64,000 bases of DNA from Paeniglutamicibacter sulfureus (GCF_039535115.1 NZ_BAAAWO010000001.1:1364001-1428000); one strand, 5' to 3'; shown: positions 19,707 to 27,596, counted from the stretch's first letter. Program-made: numbers and translations. Notes: a model not told the origin generated them from the letters alone.

Positions 19707-20881
19707 TGCGCCAGTATCATGAAGGAGTGACCGGTCTCTTGCGCTCCGCGTGGAATGCGCCAGGCGCAGTTCCCCCTCCCCCACGCCGGGTATGGCGGGA
19801 CTGGGCGCTGGTATCGGTGGTCGTGCTTGTCGCACTGCTGGAGGCTACTCTCCGCACCGACCTCTCCCAACCCCTGCTAGCGGCGATCATCGTGATCGGC
19901 TCGGCCCCCACGCTGTTGTGGCGGCGGACCCTGCCACTGCCCATGCTCGCGATCGCGCACGGCGCCGTGGCAGTAGCGACCCTGCTGATGGGCAACTCGA
20001 TCCTCTACACGAGCGTGTACGTCATCGTGCCGGCGTACGCACTGTTCCGATGGGGCAAAGGCCGAGACCTCATGCTCGGGTCCGGCATCCTTCTCGCCAA
20101 CCTCGTGGTTTCCGGCCTGGGCGGTGCGCCTTTCGCCGACATCGTCGGAGAGGTCGGGTTGACCGTCATCGTGGTCACCCTCGGAGTTGCCTTCCGCTAC
20201 CGGGCACGGGCAAGGATGCGGGAGATCGACCGCGCCAAGTTGCTGGAACGGGAAATGCTCGCCCGGGATTTGCACGACACGGTCGCCCACCACGTCTCCG
20301 CGATCGCCATCCGCGCCCAGGCCGGGCTGGCGACTGCCTCCCTGAAGCCGGAAGCGGCAACGGATGCGCTCCGCGTGATCGAGGCGGAAGCGTCCAAGAC
20401 CCTTGCCGAGATGCGCTCGATGGTGCGCGTGCTGCGTCAGGGCGACGCGCCTGAACTGGAGCCTGAACTGGCTCCCGGCCGGACCATCGCCGACGTTGGG
20501 CAGCTCGCCAACACTGCGCAAGTGGCTGGCCCCGGGGCGGCCGGTCCGCGCGTCGATGTTCGCATAACCGGTGATACCCAGAGCATCCCGCCGACCGTGG
20601 CCGGCGCCATCTTCCGGCTGGCGCAGGAGTCGGTGACGAACGCGCGCCGCCATGCCCGGGGCGTCTCCATCATCGACGTGGCCCTCGAGGTGGATGAGGG
20701 TGGAGTGCGACTGACGGTGACCAACGACGGTGAAGCGGCGCCGGCCGCGACGCCGGGCTACGGCATCACCGGAATGATGGAACGCACCTCACTGCTCGGC
20801 GGCACCTGCCACTCCGGCCGAGCGCCCGGCGGCGGTTGGGTTGTGACCGCAGTGCTCCCTCGTGTTGGATGGACCACATGA
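19706..20881 (+). CDS. Sensor histidine kinase, NarL-system type
   Basis: A 391-residue kinase. About four membrane segments fill the first 160 residues. The HisKA_3 dimerisation domain contains LARDLHDTVAHHVSAIAIRA (phospho-accepting His in DLHDTVAHH). The ATPase domain has FRLAQESVTNARRHA and YGITGMMERTSLLGG. It phosphorylates the response regulator next to it. The start at ATG 19706 overlaps the previous stop; an alternative GTG lies at 19727. The stop overlaps the regulator gene by an ATGA. No extracellular sensing domain is visible, so the signal may be membrane-associated. Confidence 0.9.
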   Translation: MRQYHEGVTGLLRSAWNAPGAVPPPPRRVWRDWALVSVVVLVALLEATLRTDLSQPLLAAIIVIGSAPTLLWRRTLPLPMLAIAHGAVAVATLLMGNSILYTSVYVIVPAYALFRWGKGRDLMLGSGILLANLVVSGLGGAPFADIVGEVGLTVIVVTLGVAFRYRARARMREIDRAKLLEREMLARDLHDTVAHHVSAIAIRAQAGLATASLKPEAATDALRVIEAEASKTLAEMRSMVRVLRQGDAPELEPELAPGRTIADVGQLANTAQVAGPGAAGPRVDVRITGDTQSIPPTVAGAIFRLAQESVTNARRHARGVSIIDVALEVDEGGVRLTVTNDGEAAPAATPGYGITGMMERTSLLGGTCHSGRAPGGGWVVTAVLPRVGWTT

Positions 20882-21561
20882 CGATTCGCGTGCTCATCGC
20901 CGACGACCAGGAGTTGGTGCGCACCGGCCTTGGCATGATCCTCGATGCGCAGCCCGACATTGACGTCGTGGGGCAGGCATCCGATGGCATCGAGGCGGTG
21001 GCGCTCGCTCGCCGTCTTCAACCGGATGTCTGCCTGTTCGACATTCGGATGCCCCGTCAGGACGGCATCGAGGCCACCCGTGCCATCGCCGGACCGGGCG
21101 TGGAGAATCCCCTGGCGGTTGTCATCATCACGACGTTCGACCTCGACGAGTACGTCTATGCGGCCCTGCGGGCCGGGGCCAAGGGCTTCCTGCTGAAGGA
21201 TGCCGGTGCGGATTTGCTTGGGCAGGCGGTGCGTGCCGCCGCCAGCGGCGATGCGCTGATCGCCCCCAATGTGACGGTGCGATTGCTCGAGGCGTTCGCG
21301 GATGCGGCGCCGGCGGCTGCCCCCGCCCAACCGGTCGAGCCGCTCACCGAACGGGAGGAGCAGGTGCTGGCGGCCGTTGCCCGCGGGCTGGGCAACAACG
21401 AGATCGCGAGCGAGCTGTACATCACCCTGAGCACCGTGAAAACCCACGTCGCCAGCCTGATGGCGAAGCTCGGTGCCCGAAACCGAGTCGAGATCGCGAT
21501 TTGGGCGTACCAGACCAAGCGGAGCCCGCGTCGGCCAGGAGCCACGCCGACAGGGCGTTAG
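20878..21561 (+). CDS. NarL/LuxR-type response regulator
   Basis: A 227-residue regulator. The receiver domain (1-120) has RVLIADDQELVRTGL, the phosphorylated Asp in VCLFDIRMP, the Thr in VIITTFD and the Lys in GFLLKDA. The C-terminal LuxR helix-turn-helix has LTEREEQVLAAVARGLGNNE, IASELYITLSTVKTHVASLM and AKLGARNR. It starts at ATG 20878 within the kinase stop, so the pair is translationally coupled. Targets are unknown; the DUF2306 gene upstream in the same operon is a candidate. Confidence 0.93.
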   Translation: MTIRVLIADDQELVRTGLGMILDAQPDIDVVGQASDGIEAVALARRLQPDVCLFDIRMPRQDGIEATRAIAGPGVENPLAVVIITTFDLDEYVYAALRAGAKGFLLKDAGADLLGQAVRAAASGDALIAPNVTVRLLEAFADAAPAAAPAQPVEPLTEREEQVLAAVARGLGNNEIASELYITLSTVKTHVASLMAKLGARNRVEIAIWAYQTKRSPRRPGATPTGR

Positions 21562-21572
21562 CGGTCCATGGG

Positions 21573-21742
21573 AAACGCATCCTCGAGGAAGTCTTTGTCT
21601 TCCGACTACGCGAATTGCGTGAAGCTTCCGACGTGACTCGGGTACAGCTGGCAGGCCGGCCGAACCCGAGTCATCCAGAACAGGGTGTCGCGAATGGAGC
21701 ACGGGGATATTGGGCGGGCGCAGTTTGATACCTTGCGCACGG
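21573..21742 (+). pseudogene. Decayed XRE-family antitoxin/regulator
   Basis: Two adjacent frames together read like an XRE helix-turn-helix antitoxin (HigA type). Frame one gives EEVFVFRLRELREASDVTRV then QLAGRPN. After a shift the next frame gives VSRMEHGDIGRAQFDTLRTG. In intact relatives these parts are contiguous (FRLRELREA...VQLA.RLN...RVSRMEHGD...AQ.DTLR). The N-terminus and the end are missing. No toxin gene remains next to it. Confidence 0.6.
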
Positions 21743-21743
21743 G

Positions 21744-22205
21744 CTACCAGGTGATGTCCCCTGCGGTCGCAATCGGCTTCCGGCCGGCCGCCCGATCAAC
21801 CGGAAATATTCCGGACTCTTGCCCCACCTCGGGGAATTGAAGCAGCGTCCGCGCTTGAAGTTCGCCCACGGATACCTGGTAGATCCGGAACTCGTCCAGG
21901 GCCGGCACGGCCCGCAGAGGGTCGAGGTCCTGGGTCAGTAGGAAGTCCCGGGCCTTCACTCCTCCTTGTTCCCGGAACGCCAGCAGCTTCCAGTATTCCG
22001 AGGCAGGGCCACGCCCCGGTCCACACGGTCATCGCGACGTAAGACGGGGCCGGCAAAGACGCTGGCCGCAGGTCCTGGACATTGACGTCCTCGTAGAGCG
22101 CGTTTTCCAGCCGACTCCAGATCCCTTCCTGCCTGCTCTGGTTGAAGTCATCCGTGTGCGGGGCGATGTTGCCGTAGTAAAAGGAGTCACGGTTGGCCCT
22201 GCGCC
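21744..22205 (-). pseudogene. Decayed DNA/RNA non-specific endonuclease (NUC1 superfamily)
   Basis: Reading the minus strand across three frames recovers the second half of a NUC1/EndoG-type nuclease. From upstream to downstream the pieces are ANRDSFYYGNIAPHTDDFNQ, WSRLENALYEDVNVQDLRPA, VFAGPVLRRDDRVDRGVALP, YWKLLAFREQGGVKARDFLL and TQDLDPLRAVPALDEFRIYQ. They are separated by frameshifts; the N-terminal part, with the catalytic DRGH-type motif, is absent. Only a 71-codon tail (21959-21744) remains open. This is a dead gene. Confidence 0.75.
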
Positions 22206-22305
22206 GATTCGCCGATGCTAGGGCAGGTTGCCAAGGCGAACACCTGCGGTCCCGCGCGTGGGGAACCGCCAGGGGCTTCGGAGCTCCCCCAGTGGCGGAA
22301 GGCCC

Positions 22306-23133
22306 CTAGGCGGGCCGTCCTGGTTCGGGAGCGGTGACGGGGCGGAGTCGCTCCTCGAGTCCGGCTAAGAGGATGGTGATGCCTTGATCAAGTTCCTCGG
22401 CGCCGTCGTAGTCGGCCAGGACGGAGGCAAGGTTGCGCAGCTGGGGAAACTCCTTGGGCGGAAGCCGGTGCAGGCCCAGCCGCAGGATGGCCTCATTTTC
22501 CTCTGGGTCGACGATGTGTTCCTGGAGTTCGTTCAGGATGTGGCCGTAGATATATCCGTAATAGGCCCGGTAGATGTGCAGGGCACTTTCAGGCGTGAAC
22601 CCGGCATGGATGAGCAGCGCCAGGATCTGCTCCAGCGGGCGCAGCGTTCCCAGTGGGCGCAGGCCCAGCGGGGTGGACAGGGGCCGGGTGACCAACAGCG
22701 GGACCACATGGGGGTGGGCCAGGGCCAAGTGCCGGAACCCGTGGGCGACCTTGCGCAACTGGGACTGCCAGTCGGCGTCGACGGGTTCGATAACCAGTTC
22801 CTGGAGCACCATTTCCGAGATGCCGTCCAGCAACGCGGCGCGGTTGGGTGCGTACCGGTAGAGGGCCATCGCATCGCGATCAAGGATCTTTCCCAGCCGG
22901 CGCATGGTCAGGGCTTCCAGGCCCTCGTCGTCCACCAGGCGCAGGGCCGCAGCCAGCACTATCTCACGCGTCAGCCGCTCTCGCCGCTTGGGGGCCGGCG
23001 CCCCGGAAGGCACCTGGTTCGGACCCTGCTCTTGCTCCGGGACTGCGTCGTCTCGGGTCGGATTCTCGGGCATGCGGTGATCGGACTCCATGGGTAGTGT
23101 GCGGCCCTGCCAGGGGTTCTGCAGGGTTGCCAT
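22306..23133 (-). CDS. TetR-family transcriptional repressor
   Basis: A 275-residue regulator. The helix-turn-helix is RERLTREIVLAAALRLVDDE, GLEALTMRRLGKILDRDAMALYRY. The C-terminal ligand domain resembles the TetR/TetR_C type (LVTRPLSTPLGLRPLGTL, HIYRAYYGYIYGHILNELQE). About 45 charged/Pro-rich residues precede the HTH. The start is uncertain: ATG 23133, 23091 or 23073 are possible and none has a strong ribosome-binding site. Palindromic sequences just upstream (23143-23184) look like its own operator. It lies divergent from the GNAT gene, which it may control. Confidence 0.88.
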   Translation of the reverse strand: MATLQNPWQGRTLPMESDHRMPENPTRDDAVPEQEQGPNQVPSGAPAPKRRERLTREIVLAAALRLVDDEGLEALTMRRLGKILDRDAMALYRYAPNRAALLDGISEMVLQELVIEPVDADWQSQLRKVAHGFRHLALAHPHVVPLLVTRPLSTPLGLRPLGTLRPLEQILALLIHAGFTPESALHIYRAYYGYIYGHILNELQEHIVDPEENEAILRLGLHRLPPKEFPQLRNLASVLADYDGAEELDQGITILLAGLEERLRPVTAPEPGRPA

Positions 23134-23142
23134 ACCAACAGT

Positions 23143-23184
23143 CTACATGTAGCGTCTACAACAAAGGTCTACAGTAGATATCTA
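23143..23184. promoter_or_regulatory. Clustered palindromes, probable TetR operator
   Basis: Three perfect palindromes lie in 42 bases: CTACATGTAG (23143-23152), TCTACAGTAGA (23168-23178) and TAGATATCTA (23175-23184). GTCTACA occurs three times in the block or nearly so. The position, between the TetR gene and the divergent GNAT region, fits an autoregulatory operator. Confidence 0.65.
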
Positions 23185-23272
23185 CAGCGTAGAGATTGCA
23201 GGCAACACAGATTTTTCACCAGATACAACGGTTCAGCAGCGAGCCAGGGTATTTCCCATTGAGGAGCACGCC

Positions 23273-23401
23273 ATGAATCGCCCATACCGGAAACCACCTT
23301 CCACGCAACTGTCCCGACGACGAGCCACTGCGCTCGAACCTCCATGCCTCCCGGCCCATGCACCCTCGGCCCCCCACGGGAGGCCCACACCATGCGCGTG
23401 A
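23273..23401 (+). CDS. Possible 42-residue leader peptide before the GNAT gene
   Basis: ATG 23273 follows GAGGAG at good spacing. The frame encodes 42 residues rich in Pro and Arg (MNRPYRKPPSTQLSRRR...) and its TGA (23399-23401) overlaps the GNAT start at 23392. It could be a short coupled leader or chance. Confidence 0.3.
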   Translation: MNRPYRKPPSTQLSRRRATALEPPCLPAHAPSAPHGRPTPCA

Positions 23402-23883
23402 TCGAGAACAACCGGGAACAATGCCGCTACGAACTCTACGAGTCCGGCGACTTGGCGGGATTCGTGCAATACGGCATGCGTGAGAACGAAATGTGGGTGC
23501 ACTACACCCAGCTCAAGCGCCGTTACCGGTCCGAAGAACTCATCGAGGAACTCCTCTTGCATGTCCTTAACGACGTACGGCGCAGCCGCCTGGCCATCAT
23601 GCCGTTCTGCCTCGCCCTGCGAACCCTGATGGACGAGAAAACCGAATACGCCCCGCTGGTCCCCGAGCTGTGGAGGCAGCGCTTCCTGGGTCGAAGTGAT
23701 CCGCAACGGCGGCCCATGGGCTACGTGCGCTTCACTGGATCCCCCAAGCGCCGCAGCACCGCCAAGGAATGCGACACGCTGCCGGTGCCGCAGTCCATCT
23801 CACGAGGCCATTCTTCCTGGACACCTCCATCGCCCTCCGACCCTCGGGTCAATGGGGCACCGGCCAATATTCCAGCCACCTGA
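23392..23883 (+). CDS. GNAT-type acetyltransferase (YjdJ/Acetyltransf_CG)
   Basis: A 163-residue protein. Residues 1-90 resemble the short GCN5-related YjdJ domain: IENNREQCRYELYESGDLAG, FVQYGMRENEMWVHYTQL, EELIEELLLHVLNDVRRSRL and MPFCLALRTLMDEKTEYAPL. The usual acetyl-CoA loop (G-x-G-x-G/A) is replaced by KRRYRSEELIEEL, so activity is doubtful. The last 70 residues are Pro/Ser/Arg-rich and may be non-native. ATG 23392 has GGGAGG eight bases upstream; it is divergent from the TetR gene. Confidence 0.7.
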   Translation: MRVIENNREQCRYELYESGDLAGFVQYGMRENEMWVHYTQLKRRYRSEELIEELLLHVLNDVRRSRLAIMPFCLALRTLMDEKTEYAPLVPELWRQRFLGRSDPQRRPMGYVRFTGSPKRRSTAKECDTLPVPQSISRGHSSWTPPSPSDPRVNGAPANIPAT

Positions 23884-23976
23884 GCGGGGGCAGACAGGCC
23901 AGCATGCCTCCCGGAGCAAACCTGCCGCCCCGCCACCCCCAGAAGGCAAACCGTCCAACCAACGACAGGAAAATAC

Positions 23977-24186
23977 GTGCACGAACTGAATCTGATCCGG
24001 GCTGCGGCCGAAGACGTGGCCGCCGCCCGAGTGGTGCTGAGCGAACGCAGCCAAGCCCTGAAAGCCATCGTCCGCACCGCCCTGGATCACGGAGCTGTCC
24101 CGGCCGACGTGGCCCGGGCCAGCGAAGCCGCACTCCCGATGCCCGCAATGCCCGCCAATACCAGCCCGCCCGTGCTGACGGCCTGA
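23977..24186 (+). CDS. Small helical protein of unknown function
   Basis: GTG 23977 with AGGA upstream starts a 69-residue protein, HELNLIRAAAEDVAAARVVL and onward, predicted as one or two amphipathic helices with an Ala/Pro-rich tail. I do not recognise it. It resembles the short proteins that sit beside helix-turn-helix genes in actinobacterial accessory regions. It lies in line with the GNAT gene and ends just before a strong terminator. Confidence 0.5.
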   Translation: MHELNLIRAAAEDVAAARVVLSERSQALKAIVRTALDHGAVPADVARASEAALPMPAMPANTSPPVLTA

Positions 24187-24203
24187 GCCGTAAGAAGAAA
24201 AGG

Positions 24204-24239
24204 CCCCTGCAGGAGACCTCCTGGGTTCTCCTGTAGGGG
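24204..24239. terminator. Terminator hairpin
   Basis: CCCCTGCAGGAGA (24204-24216) pairs with TCTCCTGTAGGGG (24227-24239) at 12 of 13 positions, after the small gene at 23977-24186. Confidence 0.75.
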
Positions 24240-24266
24240 TCGACCTGCTCCATCCGCACACCGAAG

Positions 24267-24300
24267 ACAAGGGCCCGCTCGTTCACGAGTGGGCCCTTGT
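24267..24300. repeat. Hairpin at the left edge of the IS481 element
   Basis: ACAAGGGCCCGCTCG (24267-24281) and CGAGTGGGCCCTTGT (24286-24300) form a 15-bp stem with one G-T pair. The right half recurs as AGTGGGCCCTTGTAC near 25783-25797 on the other side of the transposase gene. It may be the outer end of the element. Confidence 0.6.
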
Positions 24301-24479
24301 ACTGTCTGAAGCGAGGACATCGTTCCCACATGTCGCGGGACATCGTGCACAGTGACAGTGCAGCGGTGTCGCGGGACATGAAGCCCATTCTGGTGGTGGG
24401 CCGCTGTGGCGCGACATGGGTCTACCAATAATCCCCGCCCATCTCTCGCGACATCGTTCATACGCGGAGACGATGGACC

Positions 24480-25667
24480 ATGGGAAAAAACAACCTCATC
24501 ATCCAGTCCATCGTCCAGGGTCGCCTCACCCCCGCGCAGGCAGCCGAGCACTTCGGGGTCAGCCGGCGCTGGGTCTACGAATTGATGCGCCGGCACCGCG
24601 CTCAGGGGGACGAGGGGCTGGAACCACGATCCAGGCGCCCGCTCTCCAGCCCCCAAACCACCACTGGCGCCGTGCAGGAACGCATCCTGGCCCTGCGCCG
24701 CGAGCTGACGGCCAGGGGTCTTGACTCCGGGGCCCAGACCATCGCCTGGCACCTGCGCCGGGAAGGCCTCGCGGTGCCGGCGGCCTCCACCATCCACCGC
24801 ATCCTGCGCGCCGAGTCCCTGGTGGCGGACCAGCCACGCAAGCGCCCGCGCGCTTCTTGGCACCGCTTCGAGGCCGAGCAACCCAACGAGACCTGGCAAT
24901 CCGACTTCACCCACTGGACGCTGGCCGACGGCAGCGACGTGGAGATCCTGAACTTCCTGGACGACCACTCCCGCTTCCTGCTCTATTGCACGGCCCACCG
25001 GCCGGTGACCGGGCCCGTGGTGCTCGAAGCGTTCCTGCAGACCGCCGACACCCATGGATTCCCGGGTTCCACGCTGACCGACAACGGCCTGGTCTACACC
25101 GCCCGGTTCGCCGGGGGCCGGGGCGGGCTAAACGGCTTTGAGCGGACGCTGCGGGACCTGGGGATCGTGCAGAAGAACGGCATGCCCAACCACCCGCAAA
25201 CCCAGGGGAAGATCGAGCGGTTCCACCAGACGCTCAAGCGCTGGCTGGCCACCCGGGACCCCGCGGGGACGCTGGAGCAGCTCAACACGGACCTGGAGCT
25301 CTTCGCCCGGATCTACAACACCGAGCGGCCCCACCGAGCGCTGGAGAGGCGAACCCCGGACCAGGCCTACACGGCCAGGCCAAAGGCCATCCCGCAGGGC
25401 CACCACGCGGGGCAGCACTACCGCGTGCGAACCGACAGGATCGATGCCACCGGCAAGGTCTCCCTGCGCCACCACGGCAGGCTGCTGCACCTGGGCCTGG
25501 GCCGGGAAGGCATCGGGAAGAGCGTCACGATTCTCGTGGCCGACAACGACGCCACCGTGTTCGAAACCGGCAGCGGAATAATTCTCGGCGAGTATGCCCT
25601 GGACGCCACCAAGGACTACCAAGGCAAAAAGAAAAAGCCCCCGGAAGAAACCGAAGACCAAACCTAA
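24480..25667 (+). CDS. IS481-family transposase
   Basis: A 395-residue DDE transposase. The N-terminus has a helix-turn-helix (RLTPAQAAEHFGVSRRWVYE). The catalytic core has Asp in WQSDFTHW, Asp in LTDNGLVYTARF and Glu in QGKIERFHQT. Then RPHRALERRTPDQAY, typical of IS481, and a C-terminal beta extension (GKVSLRHHGRLLHLGLGREG). It is full-length and uninterrupted, so it may be active. ATG 24480 is used; there is only a weak GGAGA upstream, normal for transposases. Confidence 0.93.
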   Translation: MGKNNLIIQSIVQGRLTPAQAAEHFGVSRRWVYELMRRHRAQGDEGLEPRSRRPLSSPQTTTGAVQERILALRRELTARGLDSGAQTIAWHLRREGLAVPAASTIHRILRAESLVADQPRKRPRASWHRFEAEQPNETWQSDFTHWTLADGSDVEILNFLDDHSRFLLYCTAHRPVTGPVVLEAFLQTADTHGFPGSTLTDNGLVYTARFAGGRGGLNGFERTLRDLGIVQKNGMPNHPQTQGKIERFHQTLKRWLATRDPAGTLEQLNTDLELFARIYNTERPHRALERRTPDQAYTARPKAIPQGHHAGQHYRVRTDRIDATGKVSLRHHGRLLHLGLGREGIGKSVTILVADNDATVFETGSGIILGEYALDATKDYQGKKKKPPEETEDQT

Positions 25668-26133
25668 GGAACGATGTCGCGGGACATCCAAGGGAAAAAG
25701 AAAAAGTCCCCGGCAAAAACCGGAGACCCATCTTAACGAACGATGTCGCGGGACATATATGAACCATGTCCCGCGACATCACAAGTGGGCCCTTGTACCG
25801 TTCGAACCCATCCCACCAGGATGCCGCGGCGCTTAGAGCCTGAGCCCTGGCATGCATCCAACCTCAATGTGAAGCAACGACATGCACCATCGGGCGCCCA
25901 TAAGCCGAGACGCCACCGCAACAACTGGGCCGCGGAAGTCAATCCACTGGAGTGAATGGTCGGCTTGTGTGGTCCCCTCATGATTTCTCGTCCCGAATTG
26001 TGGGTGCGGTAGTGCGGTCTCGAGTGCAGCACCATCGGTTGCTGCCGATGAAGAATACCCCGGCAGTCGCTCCATGGGCGGCACTCCAAGACGCGCAACT
26101 CGGTGTCTACGGCCGCCCGGGCCCGACGACTGC
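25668..26133. other. IS481 right end and gene-free flank
   Basis: 25668-25797 contains the right-hand TGTCGCGGGACAT copies in both orientations. From 25798 to 26133 I see no gene; short frames there carry no motif. Confidence 0.5.
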
Positions 26134-26166
26134 AAGGCCCGGCCACCATCTTGGTGGCCGGGCCTT
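26134..26166. terminator. Bidirectional terminator hairpin
   Basis: AAGGCCCGGCCACCA (26134-26148) and TGGTGGCCGGGCCTT (26152-26166) form a perfect 15-bp stem. It lies downstream of the decayed minus-strand repeat-protein gene. Confidence 0.8.
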
Positions 26167-26198
26167 TGCGTTGCGCGTGCCCTGTCCGGGGCGGCCGT

Positions 26199-26606
26199 CT
26201 ACTTGACCGGGCGCACGTTGGAATAATTGACCACGCTGCGGTAGCCGGGTTTGGAGCCGGTGACGCGGACGGATACGATCTTGCGCCGGTCGGCCGGACG
26301 CAGCACGTATGTCCGGGAGGTGGCGCCGGTAATCCGGATGCTGTCCTCGCGCAGCCACTGGTAGCGCACCGTGGTGCCCGGGGTCCAGTTGCCGGGGTCG
26401 GCGGTCATTTTGCGGCCCACCAGTGCCGTGCCGGTGATGCGGGGCGGGGTGTTGGCCAGCACCCCTTAGCCGGGCCGCTTGGCCGCCGAGTACCGTACGG
26501 CCGGGGTGTACCCGGCCCTGGTGCCGGTGGCGCGCAGGCGAATCTGCTGGCCGCGATCGGCCGCAACGGGGACGTAGCTGGTGTGCGTGGCGGCAGCACC
26601 GGTTGA
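26199..26606 (-). pseudogene. Tail of a secreted YQWLR-repeat protein, interrupted by a stop codon
   Basis: One frame encodes two Ig-like repeat units. The upstream one (AAATHTSYVPVAADRGQQIR, then LRATGTRAGYTPAVRYSAAK) ends in TAA at 26466-26468. The same frame resumes as TPPRITGTALVGRKMTADPG, NWTPGTTVRYQWLREDSIRI, TGATSRTYVLRPADRRKIVS. The pattern GTALVG...YQWLR...ITGAT..TYVL..AD matches the two C-terminal repeats of the protein at 42414-43982. The N-terminal part of the gene is gone. Confidence 0.75.
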
Positions 26607-26637
26607 GACCCAAAACGCCCCTACGGAGCAGTCCCTT

Positions 26638-27186
26638 TTAATCCGAGTAGAATTCCGCTTGGAACGCGCTGCGGATTGAATGGATGTACCGGATGGATTC
26701 GTTCTCGTCCGTTCCCAGATGTTGTTCGATCCACGAATAATACCGAACGGCTTCATGCAGGAGACCAGGAATAAAGTCCTTCGGATCAACCATGGCAGTT
26801 TGGCTGTTGACGCTGAAGAGCGCCGTCCGCCCCTTCGCCTGCAATCGGAGAGGAACAGGCTGGTCCGGAAAAAGCCTTTCGGCTGATCCCTTCTGAATGA
26901 ATTCTTCGACCAATTCAAGCAGGGCATGCCAAATGCCGGAGACCTCGTCCCAAAGATCCGCGGAGATCAGGTCGTGCCCGTAATAGGTCAGTGAGAGAAA
27001 GCCGTCACTGCCGTACGGGTTCTTCTTGAGACGCTCCCGCCATAAATCGGCCGCTCGCTCTGGCTCGTTGAACATGCTGACCAGATACCTGTCGGGATTC
27101 TCAACGAAGTCATCCAAATCGGTCACGGTGTGCGGAAGCAGTATGAACGCTTCGCTCTGCACGGCGGCTTCGGTTGGTTCTTTCAT
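26638..27186 (-). CDS. Hypothetical soluble protein (DUF-type, unrecognised)
   Basis: A 182-residue acidic protein beginning MKEPTEAAVQSEAFILLPHT. It is rich in aromatic residues (DLWRERLKKNPYGSDGFLSL, GIWHALLELVEEFIQKGS, LHEAVRYYSWIEQHLGTDEN) and looks like a folded helical domain. I do not recognise the family. GC content and codon use are lower than in neighbouring genes, which suggests recent transfer. The ATG at 27186 has AGGAGAG upstream. It stops immediately before the broken repeat-protein gene. Confidence 0.7.
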   Translation of the reverse strand: MKEPTEAAVQSEAFILLPHTVTDLDDFVENPDRYLVSMFNEPERAADLWRERLKKNPYGSDGFLSLTYYGHDLISADLWDEVSGIWHALLELVEEFIQKGSAERLFPDQPVPLRLQAKGRTALFSVNSQTAMVDPKDFIPGLLHEAVRYYSWIEQHLGTDENESIRYIHSIRSAFQAEFYSD

Positions 27187-27317
27187 CTCTCCTAGTACCT
27201 ACCTCGGTTGGAACCGTGGCATTTGCACCTCATCGGTGACCCCATCTGAAATGCAGGTGCCGCAGAATCAAGCACGGGCAAGCGCCGATTGCCCGGGCAC
27301 AGGATCCGTGCCGATGC

Positions 27318-27584
27318 CTACGCCCTCGGCGCATCCGGTGCGGCGGGCTTGGGCGAAGCGGGGAAAAGGGCTTTCAGCCGGGCCTCGGCGTCCTCGGTGG
27401 CGGCTGCGGCGGCCTGCTGGTTGGCCTCGGTCACGGCGGCGATCATCTCGGCCCGCTGGATCTTGATGCCGCGGGGCGCGTCGAAGCCGATCTTGATCGA
27501 ATCGCCTTTGACATCCAGGACAGTCACCACGATGTCCTCGCCAATCAGGACCTGTTCTCCGACCTTCCGCGTAAGTACCAGCAC
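27318..27584 (-). CDS. csrA: CsrA translational regulator
   Basis: An 88-residue RNA-binding regulator. The N-terminal 60 residues are the CsrA fold: MLVLTRKVGEQVLIGEDIVV, TVLDVKGDSIKIGFDAPRGI, KIQRAEMI, with the RNA-contacting L4 and R44-equivalent positions present. The Ala-rich tail (AAAAATEDAEARLKALFPAS) is longer than usual. CsrA blocks translation of flagellin and other mRNAs in Gram-positive flagellates; its antagonist FliW is not in the window. GTG 27584 has no ribosome-binding site but has a TATGAT box seven bases upstream, so the mRNA may be leaderless. In many actinobacteria csrA adjoins the flagellar genes, which here lie 27 kb away. Confidence 0.93.
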   Translation of the reverse strand: MLVLTRKVGEQVLIGEDIVVTVLDVKGDSIKIGFDAPRGIKIQRAEMIAAVTEANQQAAAAATEDAEARLKALFPASPKPAAPDAPRA

Positions 27585-27590
27585 CTTGCC

Positions 27591-27596
27591 ATCATA
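27591..27596 (-). promoter_or_regulatory. Candidate -10 box of a leaderless csrA promoter
   Basis: TATGAT (read on the minus strand) ends six bases before the GTG start of csrA. That spacing would put the transcription start at or next to the start codon. No good -35 hexamer is evident. Confidence 0.4.

Larger units (their letters stand above)
24267..25797 (+). mobile_element. IS481-family insertion sequence with repeated TGTCGCGGGACAT boxes
   Basis: One transposase gene is flanked by arrays of a 13-bp box. TGTCGCGGGACAT occurs at about 24331 and 24368 on the left, with degenerate forms near 24411 and 24447. It occurs at about 25676 and 25745 on the right, with an inverted copy near 25768. 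The outermost matching sequences are ACAAGGGCCCGCTCGT on the left and AGTGGGCCCTTGT on the right. The exact ends and any target duplication are not clear from the sequence, so the boundaries are approximate. The transposase frame is intact. Confidence 0.7.

Noticed and set aside
24331..25780. Repeated TGTCGCGGGACAT boxes as a possible CRISPR array
   Set aside because: Spacing is irregular, orientation varies and no spacers or cas genes are present; the boxes belong to the IS481 ends.
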